Shown here: positions 1 to 7,445 of the stretch, piece after piece
Layout of the letters: each line of letters opens with the position of its first letter
Numbering within the stretch: the first letter of the stretch is position 1
Origin: Chromatiaceae bacterium
GTDB taxonomy: Bacteria; Pseudomonadota; Gammaproteobacteria; Chromatiales; Chromatiaceae
Assembly: GCA_012962365.1 (NCBI GenBank)
Contig: DTXR01000523.1
Coordinates: forward strand, 1 to 7,782
Direction: 5' to 3'
Length of the DNA: 7,782 nt
The notes under the pieces: model-generated
Database searches by the model: none
The model's input: the letters and a program-made list of their open reading frames with translations, nothing else
What the model was told of the DNA's origin: nothing
Program-made: the position numbers and the translations under genes

Positions 1-691
1 CCTTGGCTTCATGCACGGTCAGCGTGGCGAGACGGTCCATGCGTTGTGCAAACGCCGTGCTGAACCCCGGCGGGATATGCTGGGTAATGACAATGGCGGG
101 CATGTCTGCCGGTAGGTTCACCAGCACGTCCTTGATGGCTTCCGTGCCGCCAGTGGATGCACCAATGGCGAGCAGGGGAGGAAGTCCGGCTGCTACCCGT
201 CGTTTAGTAGAAACGGGGATAACGGCATCCACGGTCTGTTTTTCTTCCACCGTAAGGGGGGGTGAAGAACGACGGCTCCCGGCGGCACGGATATTGGCTT
301 TGGCAGCGGTTTTTACTTTTTCGATGATTTCCGCACCCACGTTTTCCAGCGAGCCGTCAAAATCACCCTGGGGTTTGCCGACGAAATCGATGGCGCCCAG
401 TTCCAGTGCCCGCAATGTGGCTTCGGCGCCTTTTTGGGTGAGTGAGGAAACCATGACTACTGGCATGGGGTGCAGACGCATGAGATTTCCAAGAAAAGTA
501 ATGCCGTCCATTTTCGGCATTTCCACATCGAGCGTCAGCACGTCCGGGCGCAGCTTCTTTATTTTCTCCCTGGCGATGTAGGCATCTGCTGCCGACCCTA
601 TGACCTTGATTTGCGGATCCTGTTCGAGAATGCGTTTCAGTAGGTTACGCACCAGGGCGGAGTCGTCAATAATCAGAACGCGTATATTCAT
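1..691 (-). CDS. cheB: Chemotaxis protein-glutamate methylesterase/deamidase CheB (3' end cut by window edge)
   Basis: Removes methyl groups from (and deamidates) receptor glutamate-site residues, resetting receptor gain when CheA phosphorylates its receiver domain. I translated 230 codons from the ATG at 691. The N-terminus is a receiver domain (about residues 3-120) with acidic pair Asp9-Asp10, phosphoacceptor Asp55 in DVEMPKMDG, VSSLT around residue 81 and Lys106 in VGKPQ. A charged linker of about 45 residues follows. The methylesterase domain begins near residue 170 and shows the nucleophile Ser179 in GASTGGT and the catalytic His205 in TQHIPPGF. The third catalytic residue, an Asp, lies beyond the window. 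The start is 24 nt after the cheR stop, with GGGGA about 11 nt upstream as a modest Shine-Dalgarno. It is the last gene of the operon visible here. A 192-codon open frame on the plus strand over this gene is an antisense shadow. Confidence 0.97.
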   Translation of the reverse strand, partial: MNIRVLIIDDSALVRNLLKRILEQDPQIKVIGSAADAYIAREKIKKLRPDVLTLDVEMPKMDGITFLGNLMRLHPMPVVMVSSLTQKGAEATLRALELGAIDFVGKPQGDFDGSLENVGAEIIEKVKTAAKANIRAAGSRRSSPPLTVEEKQTVDAVIPVSTKRRVAAGLPPLLAIGASTGGTEAIKDVLVNLPADMPAIVITQHIPPGFSTAFAQRMDRLATLTVHEAK

Positions 692-715
692 GAGTTGTCA
701 GTCCCCGTCATATTC

Positions 716-1570
716 TTATCTGTTCTTTTGATAAATGGATTGCCCGATGAGGGCGTATCTGTCGGTCAGATCCAAGGGGCTTTCGGAATGGCCGATGAAC
801 AAATGACCTTTCTCTACCAGGATGCCGGCAAATCGGTCGAACAATTTCTTTTGTGTCGGTTTGTCGAAATAGATCAGTACATTGCGGCAGAAGATGACAT
901 CGAATGGTCCTTTCATCGGCCAGCTTTCCATTAAGTTAAGCTTTTTATAAACGATAAGTTCCTGCAGTTCGGGAAGCACCTTCGCTTTTCCCTGGTTGCC
1001 GCCACTCCCCTTTCGGAACCAACGTTTCAGACGATTTCCCAGTGCTCGCTGGATGTTTTGTTGCTCGTAGATGCCCGCAGCGGCTGTGCTCAGTACATTG
1101 GAATCCAGGTCTGTGGCGAGGATGCGTATATCCCAGTTGTGAATGTCCGGGATATTCTCACGCAGGATCATGGCCAGGGTGTAAGGTTCCTCTCCAGTGG
1201 AACAACCTGCTGACCATAGACGGATGCGCCGGCTTTCCCGGTTGCGTTCCAACAGTTCTGGTATAAGGGTGTCGGCCAGATAGTCGAAGTGGTGTGCTTC
1301 ACGGAAAAAGGCAGTCAGGTTGGTGGTCACTGCATTGGTGAACGCTTCCAGTTCGTCCCCGTGACCGTCCTCGATGAGCCTGCAATAAGCCCCAAAGCTT
1401 TGCAGGCCCAACGCCCGTAGTCTGCGGGACAGACGACCGTAGATCAGATCACGTCGGTTATCGGCCATGCGGATACCCGTATGCTGATATACCAGCTCCC
1501 GCAGTCTGGAAAAATCCTGATCGGTGAATTCAAATCCCAGACGGGCAGATCGTGCAGCAGAAGTGCTCAT
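716..1570 (-). CDS. cheR: Chemotaxis protein methyltransferase CheR, pentapeptide-docking type
   Basis: Transfers methyl groups from S-adenosylmethionine to receptor glutamates, for adaptation. The 284-residue length is normal for the family. The N-terminal helical domain (about 12-85) ends in NLTAFFRE (84-91). The SAM fold follows, with SAGCSTGEEPYTLAM (120-134) as the nucleotide loop, ILATDLD (150-156), and FDVIFCRNVLIYFD (223-236), then HSES (261-264). The beta-subdomain loop RKGSGGNQGKAKV (186-198) aligns with the RGTGPHEG loop of E. coli CheR. Such a glycine-rich insertion marks CheRs that bind a receptor C-terminal pentapeptide, and the receptor of this operon ends in one. The start overlaps the STAS stop by 4 nt (ATGA), with GGAGG about 10 nt upstream inside the STAS gene, so translation is probably coupled. 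Identification is firm; pentapeptide dependence is inferred from the loop. Confidence 0.97.
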   Translation of the reverse strand: MSTSAARSARLGFEFTDQDFSRLRELVYQHTGIRMADNRRDLIYGRLSRRLRALGLQSFGAYCRLIEDGHGDELEAFTNAVTTNLTAFFREAHHFDYLADTLIPELLERNRESRRIRLWSAGCSTGEEPYTLAMILRENIPDIHNWDIRILATDLDSNVLSTAAAGIYEQQNIQRALGNRLKRWFRKGSGGNQGKAKVLPELQELIVYKKLNLMESWPMKGPFDVIFCRNVLIYFDKPTQKKLFDRFAGILVEKGHLFIGHSESPLDLTDRYALIGQSIYQKNR

Positions 1571-1857
1571 GTCTCAGTTGCCTCCAGTAACAGTTCGTCC
1601 GTGACTCCCAGTAGCGCCGCCGCTGCTTTTAGCGCAGCGGACGGCTGATGCCAATTGCAAGGGAGATTCTTCTGATTGGCAGCCCGAACTGCCGCCAGCA
1701 GCATCTGTATCGCCGCACCATCAATACTCTGTACTCCGGAACCATCCAGTAGCAACGGTTCTCCTTGTTGCAAAGGTTCGAGTATCTCCTTGGCCAGCCC
1801 GGATAGCTTGTCCAGCTCCAGATGGGCTTCAAGTGCGATAGGTTTGCTGCTGCTCAT
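1567..1857 (-). CDS. STAS-domain protein with altered phosphoacceptor position
   Basis: A 96-residue single-domain protein that fits the STAS (anti-sigma-factor-antagonist/MlaB-like) fold: N-terminal strand and helix (about 7-30), strand LLLDGSGVQSID (35-46), helix GAAIQMLLAAVRAA (47-60), strand near LPCNWH (65-70), and C-terminal helix with LLGVTDELL (82-90). In most family members the conserved Asp is followed by Ser or Thr (D-[ST]-x-G), which a partner kinase can phosphorylate. Here Asp46 is followed by Gly47 and Ala48, so that site is absent. STAS genes occur in a number of proteobacterial chemotaxis operons with poorly defined roles. It starts 2 nt after the receptor stop and overlaps cheR by 4 nt, so its synthesis is probably coupled to both. 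No anti-sigma kinase gene is nearby. The fold call is fairly secure; the function is unknown. Confidence 0.85.
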   Translation of the reverse strand: MSSSKPIALEAHLELDKLSGLAKEILEPLQQGEPLLLDGSGVQSIDGAAIQMLLAAVRAANQKNLPCNWHQPSAALKAAAALLGVTDELLLEATET

Positions 1858-1859
1858 GC

Positions 1860-4580
1860 TCAGAACTCATTCCATACGTCATCTGCTCCCACAGCCTGCA
1901 ACTTTGGTCTGGCTGGAGCATGCTCTCTGGCTGGGGGGGTGGTTGCCGATGGCTTTACACCTGCGCCGGTTTCCCGCTCCAGCTGTTCCAGTAGCGAGAC
2001 GATCTGGTCAGAGTATTTTTCCACCCGGCCGTACACGGCCTCTGCTTTTGCACTGTCTCCGGCATGCTTGGCCTGGATTACCTGCTTGATCAACGTGTGC
2101 ATTTCGGCATGGGTTTTTTCCAGCTCCTGCATCTTTGGCATCCCACCATGCTCGCGCATGCCCGTACTGTATAACCATTTCCCAAGATCACAGACATGAT
2201 GAGAGATGGCTTCGTCTTCGTGCATGGATTCATCGCCATCCAGGAAGGCACGCAGGCGGGTTTTCCACAGCTTGTGCTTGGTGCGGGCGGTGGCGAAATC
2301 CAGGTCCGACCGGGAGTTGGCATTGGCCCAGGGACGATCGCCCGAGCGCCGTTCCACCTGATCCCAATGCTCATTGGAGAGGCTGTCAGTCTTGAAGAAA
2401 GAGATCAGTTCGCCCAGTTCCTTGGCTTGCTCGTCCATCATCTGACTCGTTTGCGCGGCCTCTTCCACCAGAGCGGCATTCTGCTGGGTCACTTCATCCA
2501 TCTGTGAGACAGCCTGGTTCACCTGATCGATACCGGCATACTGCTCGGAACTGGCGGCAGCGATTTCGGCGATGAAGTCATTCACCTTCTTCACCGAGGT
2601 GACGATTTCATCCAGGGTGTTACCGGATTGATCTACGAGTCGGGAACCTTCTTCCACCTTGTTGACACTGTCTTCGATGAGTTCCTTGATCTCCTTGGCC
2701 GCTGTCGCACTGCGTTGGGCGAGATTGCGCACCTCGGTGGCGACCACGGCAAAGCCACGACCCTGTTCACCGGCTCGCGCTGCTTCCACTGCGGCGTTGA
2801 GTGCCAACAAATTGGTCTGAAAGGCGATATCATCGATGACACTGATGATGGCGGCGATCTTTTTGCTGGAATCCGTGATCTTTTCCATTGCGACAATGGT
2901 GTTTTTGACCACCGTGCCACCATTTTCTGCCTGTTCCAGGGTGATGCCGGACAACTCGCTGGCTTTGCTGGAATTATCAGCGTTCTGGCGTACGGTTGAG
3001 GTAATCTCCTCCATACTGGAGGCGGTTTCTTCCAGGTTGGATGCCTGCAGCTCAGTGCGGCGCGCCAGATCCATGTTGCCCTCGGCAATTTCCTGGGAGG
3101 CCGTCTCCACCGCATCAGCGCTGTTGCGAATACTGCCGATGACGCGGGTGAGGTTGGAGATGGTAGCATTCACATCGTCCTTAAGACGGGCAAAAGAGCC
3201 TTCATAGTCGGTGCTGATGGTTTTGTTCAACTCGCCTCTGGCCAGGGCGCTGAGCACACTGGCCGTGTCGTCGATGACCTGTTCAAGTATCTGCATCAAA
3301 TCGTTGACACCGCGGCTGAGGTTTCTGAAGAAACCTTCCTTGCCGACCAGACTGACCCGTTCCGTGAGGTTGCCCATCAGCGCATTGTTGACGATGCCCT
3401 GTATTTCACGCTCCACAGCAACTTCAGCGGTCCGGTCCAGCCATTCCACAACAGTGCCCAGACGTTCCCCCTGCTCATTGATGATGGGGTTGGCGGTAAG
3501 GCGGAGGGTGCGTCCACCAAGCTCGATTTCGGTGGTGAAGGACTCTTGCAAACGCTCCATCATGCCCCGTTGGTGAGCCGGATTCTTATGGAACACATCC
3601 ACATTGGCGCCCATGAGCTTGCTGCTGTCGAAGTCTGGCAATTCTTTGCGAATGTCCTCTTCGGCATTGCGCATCATTTCTTTCACGGCCTCGTTGAGGT
3701 AGATGATGTGGAGATCCTGGTCGGCGATCATCACGTTGGCATTGACGCTGCCCAGAGCTTCCTGAACACGGCTCAGTGAATTGGCCTGCTGGCGTATCTC
3801 ATTGACTTCGTACCCCAGGCGAATCTGCGCGGACTGAATGTTCTGCAGCAACTGACCCAGTTCGTCATCCCGGTTGGTTTCCACCCACTGGAAGTAGTCG
3901 CCATTGGCAATTTGCTGCATGGCGGTGATGGCCTGATTGATGGGGCGTTGTGAATACCGCTTGAGCAGATGGATGGCGACGCTGTAGAAGAGGACAGCGC
4001 CACCGATGGCCATCGCCAGCGTAGTGAGGTCGGCACCCTGACGGGCCAGCCAGGCAATGCCCGCCATGGCGGGTACCGACGCAACTTGTAGCAGGGTCAA
4101 ATATTTGGATACACCCAGGTTCCCAAGATATCGCATGACTCGCTTGAAGCGTGATGGTTGCAGGCTTGCCTCACCAGCACGTACTTTTTTGTAGAGAGCA
4201 TCGGCCTGCTCGATTTCCTTCCGGGTGGGTTTGGTGCGCACCGACATGTAGCCGGTGACACGCCCGCGATCACGCATGGGTGTCACATTGGCCTTTACCC
4301 AGTAGAAATCACCGTTCTTGCAACGATTCTTCACCAAGCCGATCCAGGGTTTGTCAGCCTTGATGGTGCGCCATAAGTCCTCGAAGGCTTCGGGGGGCAT
4401 GTCCGGGTGGCGTACCAGATTGTGATTTTTTCCGATCAGTTCTTCAGACGAAAAGCCGCTGATTTCGATGAAATCACGATTGATGGACTGGATGATGCCT
4501 TTCTGGTTCGTGGTGGACACGATGAATTGCCCGTCTTTCATCACGATTTCATTGTCTGTTACTGGCTCATTGATTTTCAT
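1860..4580 (-). CDS. Multi-sensor chemoreceptor: Aer-type PAS, membrane hairpin, HAMP, Aer2-type heme PAS, di-HAMP, MCP signalling domain, CZB, pentapeptide
   Basis: A 906-residue receptor that would control CheA through CheW. PAS1 (about 10-118) matches E. coli Aer, with RHPD at 57-60 and Trp79 in the same numbering; these belong to the FAD site. Two hydrophobic segments (about 161-179 and 184-206) joined by a few residues form a membrane hairpin with no periplasmic domain. HAMP1 is about 205-258. PAS2 (about 273-386) has His331, His336, Leu361 and Trp380 at the spacing of the Aer2 heme PAS. Two further HAMP-like units span about 388-488. The signalling hairpin (about 490-730) aligns without gaps to Tsr (36H class), with its tip near 599-605 (EAARAGE). 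Residues 769-828 carry a full CZB motif: HKLW, CDLGKW, HAEMH. A Pro/Ala-rich linker ends in VWNEF, a CheR/CheB-docking pentapeptide. Glu518, Glu525 and Glu679 are likely methylation sites. AGGAG lies 9 nt before the ATG. Ligands are inferred. Confidence 0.95.
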   Translation of the reverse strand: MKINEPVTDNEIVMKDGQFIVSTTNQKGIIQSINRDFIEISGFSSEELIGKNHNLVRHPDMPPEAFEDLWRTIKADKPWIGLVKNRCKNGDFYWVKANVTPMRDRGRVTGYMSVRTKPTRKEIEQADALYKKVRAGEASLQPSRFKRVMRYLGNLGVSKYLTLLQVASVPAMAGIAWLARQGADLTTLAMAIGGAVLFYSVAIHLLKRYSQRPINQAITAMQQIANGDYFQWVETNRDDELGQLLQNIQSAQIRLGYEVNEIRQQANSLSRVQEALGSVNANVMIADQDLHIIYLNEAVKEMMRNAEEDIRKELPDFDSSKLMGANVDVFHKNPAHQRGMMERLQESFTTEIELGGRTLRLTANPIINEQGERLGTVVEWLDRTAEVAVEREIQGIVNNALMGNLTERVSLVGKEGFFRNLSRGVNDLMQILEQVIDDTASVLSALARGELNKTISTDYEGSFARLKDDVNATISNLTRVIGSIRNSADAVETASQEIAEGNMDLARRTELQASNLEETASSMEEITSTVRQNADNSSKASELSGITLEQAENGGTVVKNTIVAMEKITDSSKKIAAIISVIDDIAFQTNLLALNAAVEAARAGEQGRGFAVVATEVRNLAQRSATAAKEIKELIEDSVNKVEEGSRLVDQSGNTLDEIVTSVKKVNDFIAEIAAASSEQYAGIDQVNQAVSQMDEVTQQNAALVEEAAQTSQMMDEQAKELGELISFFKTDSLSNEHWDQVERRSGDRPWANANSRSDLDFATARTKHKLWKTRLRAFLDGDESMHEDEAISHHVCDLGKWLYSTGMREHGGMPKMQELEKTHAEMHTLIKQVIQAKHAGDSAKAEAVYGRVEKYSDQIVSLLEQLERETGAGVKPSATTPPAREHAPARPKLQAVGADDVWNEF

Positions 4581-4615
4581 GCTTTTGTTCTCCTAAGAGC
4601 GGATAGTGTTCTAGA

Positions 4616-5137
4616 TCAGGCGGCGGAGTCTTCGTCCAGCAGGCCCAGTACGCGGTTGATCATCAGGTCATCCACGTCGAGGATGATGATCATGTGTTCG
4701 TCCATGGTGGCCAGCCCGGCAATGGCGGGCTGGTCGGCCGCATCACCAACCTGTGGTGCAGGCTGGATATCAGTGATGGCAATGTTGTGTACTTCGGAAA
4801 CCGCATCCACCACCATGCCCATGGTGCGCTGGTTGCCGTTCTTTTCTTCTGCCTTGACGACGATGATGACCGTTGTGGGGCCGCGGGGAGCGTCGGGCAG
4901 GTTGAAGTGATTGCGTAACTCGACGATAGGCACCACGGTACCGCGCAGGTTGATCACGCCGAGAATGGAATCAGGCGTGTTGGGCATGGGGGTTACTTCG
5001 CTCCAGCCGCGTATTTCCTGCACCTTGAGGATATTGATGCCATATTCTTCTCCCGCGAGGCAGAAGGTCAGGTATTGATCCACACCCTGCTCGGACTGCA
5101 GATCCACATCGATTTTTTGTGCCGCATTGCTGTTCAT
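4616..5137 (-). CDS. cheW: Chemotaxis coupling protein CheW
   Basis: Adaptor that links the receptor tip to the CheA P5 domain in the signalling array. At 173 residues it is of normal CheW length. It is a single SH3-like CheW domain (about 18-160): QYLTFCLAGEEYGINILKV (21-39), then IRGWSEVTPMPNTPDSILGV (42-61) and INLRGTVVPIVELR (62-75), which includes Arg65, the counterpart of the receptor-contacting arginine of E. coli CheW. It continues to IILDVDDLM (151-159), typical of the last strand. The acidic C-terminal tail is short. It lies 18 nt after the cheA stop and 35 nt before the receptor start. AGGA about 11 nt upstream, or GAG 6 nt upstream, serves as a weak Shine-Dalgarno for the ATG at 5137. 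Nothing in it is abnormal. Confidence 0.97.
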   Translation of the reverse strand: MNSNAAQKIDVDLQSEQGVDQYLTFCLAGEEYGINILKVQEIRGWSEVTPMPNTPDSILGVINLRGTVVPIVELRNHFNLPDAPRGPTTVIIVVKAEEKNGNQRTMGMVVDAVSEVHNIAITDIQPAPQVGDAADQPAIAGLATMDEHMIIILDVDDLMINRVLGLLDEDSAA

Positions 5138-5155
5138 TGAAGACTCGATCCTGTT

Positions 5156-7297
5156 TTATGAAGCCGCAGTTAGAGCTGCCGGCTGGTTTCTGGTTTTAAT
5201 TGGCGCATCCTTTAGCCTCATCTCTTCGAGGCTTGCGTGAAGAGTTTTTTCCGAAAATTTTTTATGAAAAAGGTGAATGAGTCCTGGAATATCCAGGATC
5301 AGGGCGACCCTGCCATCGCCGAGTATGGTGGCGCCGGATACGCCTTCAAGTTGCTGGAAATTGGTTTCCAGGCTTTTGATGACCACCTGTTGCTGTCCCT
5401 GCAGCCTGTCCACGAACAGCCCGGCGAGCTGTCCTTCGGCTTCCACCACCACCAGCAGTCCATCTTCCAGGCTGTCTATGCCGCCGTCATTGCCCAACAG
5501 GCTGTTGAGGCGGATGATGGGGATGTACTCCTCACGGAAGCGGTAGAGTTCAGCCGAACCCGCAACGCTGCTGAGGTTTTCATGCCGGATCTGCAGTGAT
5601 TCGACAATGGAAATCAGCGGCAGGATATAGGTGTCCTGGCCGATGCTGGCCAGTTGTCCGTCGAGAATGGCGAGGGTTAGCGGCAGACGAATCACTACGG
5701 TGCTGCCTTCTCCTTCACGGGAATGAATGCTGACGGTACCACCCAGGTCATTGATATTGCGTTTCACCACGTCCATGCCCACACCTCTGCCGGAAAGGTC
5801 ACTGACCTTGTCGGCGGTAGAGAATCCCGGCTGGAAAATGAGATTGTCGATCCGTTCTTCGGATAACTCTTCCTTGTCGTTCACCAAGCCGTTTTCGATG
5901 GCTTTTTGCAAGATTTTTTCCCGGTTGAGGCCTGCGCCGTCATCACTGATACGGATAACGATATTGCCGCTTTCATGTTGAGCGCTGAGCTCCAGGCGCC
6001 CCTGTTCGGGTTTGCCTGCTGCGGCTCGCACCTCAGGTATCTCCAGTCCGTGATCCAGTGAGTTGCGCACCAGATGCACCAGTGGATCGCCGATCTTTTC
6101 CAGGACAGTCTTGTCCACTTCGGTTTGCTCACCACTGAGTACCAGATCCACCTTCTTTCCCATCTTGCCGCACAGATCACGCACCAGTCGCGGGAAGCGG
6201 CTGAAGGCGACGTTTATGGGCAGCATGCGCAGTTGCAGCATGTTCTCCTGCAATTCGCGGGTATTGCGTCCCAGTTGGGCGAGGCCGTTGAGTAGCGCTT
6301 CTGCGGTTGGTCCTCCGCCCTGGGCCTGATTCAACCCTGCCTGATTGAGCATGGACTGGGTGATCACCAGTTCACCGACGAGGTTGATGAGCAGGTCCAC
6401 CTTTTCGATAGATACCCGAATGGAACCACTTTCCCGGTTGGCCGATGCTTTGGCTGGTTTGGCCGCGGGCGTGGCTTTCGCCACAGAAGGGGGCGGGGTG
6501 GGTTTCGGATCGGATTTTGTTTCGACCACGGGAGCCGGGGCTTCTTTCCGCGCGTTTTCCTGTGCGATGTCAGTCTGCTCGATTTCCAGTTCGCAGTCAC
6601 CTTCGACCCAGCTGAATGCTTCGTGAATCTGCTCTTCTGCGACCATGCCTTCCAGTGTCGCCTCCCAGCGCAGATGGCAGGTGGCGGGATCCAACTCTGA
6701 CAAGGGCGGCAGATTGCTCGTGTCGGTTTGGACTTTCAGCTGGCCCAGCTCTGCCAGGGCCTCGAAAATGCGCAGAGGATCATTGCCTTCACGGTACAGG
6801 TCGGGGCAGGGGATGAAACGGATCTGCCATCGTGCGGATTCAGCTTCTGTCCGAGCCTCGGGGGTAGCAGTATCAGCTTGGACATTCTGTTCTGTATTGA
6901 CTGCTGGCTCGCTGCCTTCCAAAGCGGCTTCCAATGCGGTTTTCAACTCGGCAACCCGTGCTTCGTCCGGTGTATCCTCTGTTTTCAGGCCTTCGACCAT
7001 CTCTCGCAGGATGTCCACCGAAGCCAGAAGCAGATCTACGATTTGCTTGTCTACCTGGCGGGAGCCGTTGCGCAACTCGTCCAGCAGGGTTTCCATGACA
7101 TGGGTGAATTTGGAAATGTGGTCGAAGCCAAAAGCTGCGCTGCCGCCCTTGATCGAATGGGCTGCCCGGAAGATGGTGTTTATCTCTTCGAGATCCGTGC
7201 CTTCGTCCAGATGCAGTAGCCCTGATTCCATCGCTTCCAGCCCCTCGAAACATTCTTCGAGGAACACATCGAGAAATTCAGAAAGATCCATGGACAT
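5156..7297 (-). CDS. cheA: Chemotaxis sensor histidine kinase CheA
   Basis: Cytoplasmic kinase that autophosphorylates under receptor control and passes phosphate to CheY and CheB. The 713 residues show the standard domain order. P1 (about 1-130) has phospho-histidine His47 in AHSIKGGSAAFG. A P2-like regulator-docking domain (about 156-240) begins WQIRFIPCPDLYREGNDPL. A Pro/Ala/Lys linker (250-290) follows. P3 dimerisation is about 291-350, and the P4 ATPase has N box HLVRNSLDHG (408-417), G1 DDGAG (452-456), GFSTA (491-495), G2 GRGVGMDV (503-510) and GEGSTVVIRLPL (529-540). P5 is about 541-680, followed by a tail of about 30 residues. Two in-frame ATGs (7297 and 7291) give MSMD or MD starts; neither has a strong Shine-Dalgarno, and I took the outer one. 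It is the first gene after a FliA-like promoter. CheY is not encoded beside it. Confidence 0.98.
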   Translation of the reverse strand: MSMDLSEFLDVFLEECFEGLEAMESGLLHLDEGTDLEEINTIFRAAHSIKGGSAAFGFDHISKFTHVMETLLDELRNGSRQVDKQIVDLLLASVDILREMVEGLKTEDTPDEARVAELKTALEAALEGSEPAVNTEQNVQADTATPEARTEAESARWQIRFIPCPDLYREGNDPLRIFEALAELGQLKVQTDTSNLPPLSELDPATCHLRWEATLEGMVAEEQIHEAFSWVEGDCELEIEQTDIAQENARKEAPAPVVETKSDPKPTPPPSVAKATPAAKPAKASANRESGSIRVSIEKVDLLINLVGELVITQSMLNQAGLNQAQGGGPTAEALLNGLAQLGRNTRELQENMLQLRMLPINVAFSRFPRLVRDLCGKMGKKVDLVLSGEQTEVDKTVLEKIGDPLVHLVRNSLDHGLEIPEVRAAAGKPEQGRLELSAQHESGNIVIRISDDGAGLNREKILQKAIENGLVNDKEELSEERIDNLIFQPGFSTADKVSDLSGRGVGMDVVKRNINDLGGTVSIHSREGEGSTVVIRLPLTLAILDGQLASIGQDTYILPLISIVESLQIRHENLSSVAGSAELYRFREEYIPIIRLNSLLGNDGGIDSLEDGLLVVVEAEGQLAGLFVDRLQGQQQVVIKSLETNFQQLEGVSGATILGDGRVALILDIPGLIHLFHKKFSEKTLHASLEEMRLKDAPIKTRNQPAALTAAS

Positions 7298-7318
7298 AGA
7301 AATACCGTTGCTGTTCTC

Positions 7319-7332
7319 GCCAGTAAGCTGGC
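7319..7332 (-). other. Small inverted repeat in the predicted cheA leader
   Basis: The sequence GCCAG-CTTA-CTGGC (minus strand) is a perfect 5-bp stem with a 4-nt loop inside the predicted 5' leader, about 21 nt before the cheA start. It overlaps the 8-base palindrome CTGGCCAG at 7328-7335. It could be a weak leader hairpin or a protein-binding site, or chance. No function can be assigned. Confidence 0.3.
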
Positions 7333-7352
7333 CAGTTTTCGAATTACGAAAC

Positions 7353-7379
7353 TCATCGGCGCTATGGTGGAGAACTTAA
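7353..7379 (-). promoter_or_regulatory. Predicted sigma-28 (FliA) promoter for the che operon
   Basis: On the minus strand TTAAGTTC (7379-7372), an 11-nt spacer and GCCGATGA (7360-7353) match the FliA consensus TAAAGTTT-N11-GCCGATAA at 6 of 8 and 7 of 8 positions, with the consensus spacing. Transcription would start near 7346, leaving a leader of about 49 nt before cheA. The position directly upstream of the first che gene and the correct orientation support it. It suggests co-expression with late flagellar genes. It is a sequence match only; the -35 half departs from consensus at its second base. Confidence 0.75.
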
Positions 7380-7410
7380 GCCTGGGATGCAGGAACTTTC
7401 GGGGATTCGT

Positions 7411-7445
7411 GGATGCTGCTGAAAAAACAGCTGGGGATGCTGCTG
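7411..7445. repeat. Short direct repeat GGATGCTGCTG, two copies
   Basis: An 11-base sequence occurs at 7411-7421 and again, identical, at 7435-7445, a 24-bp period. A partial third copy, GGGATGC, is at 7384-7390. The repeats lie just upstream of the FliA-like promoter. Two helical turns would be 21 bp, so 24 bp is only roughly in phase. They might be a regulator site or a local duplication. Confidence 0.4.

Noticed and set aside
3..581. 192-codon open frame on the plus strand
   Set aside because: It lies wholly antisense to cheB, whose translation shows all receiver and methylesterase motifs; the plus-strand product has no recognisable domain.
1676..2199. Overlapping plus-strand frames across the receptor/STAS junction
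   Set aside because: They cover the antisense of the receptor tail and STAS gene, with low-complexity products and no family resemblance.
2633..3169. 178-codon minus-strand frame inside the receptor gene
   Set aside because: It runs in a different frame across the conserved methylation and signalling region; composition is Pro/Arg/Trp-rich and there is no own ribosome site.
4581..4615. Possible internal promoter or terminator between cheW and the receptor gene
   Set aside because: The 35-nt gap holds a good Shine-Dalgarno (AGGAG) but no hairpin with T tract and no convincing -35/-10 pair.
7338..7353. TTTCG-AATTA-CGAAA inverted repeat near the predicted transcription start
   Set aside because: A 5-bp AT-rich stem of this kind is expected by chance and overlaps the region around the FliA -10 edge; nothing supports an operator.
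6645..7379. 244-codon open frame on the plus strand
   Set aside because: Antisense to the P1 and P2 regions of cheA, which are unmistakable; the product is Ser/Arg-rich, typical of a complement shadow.
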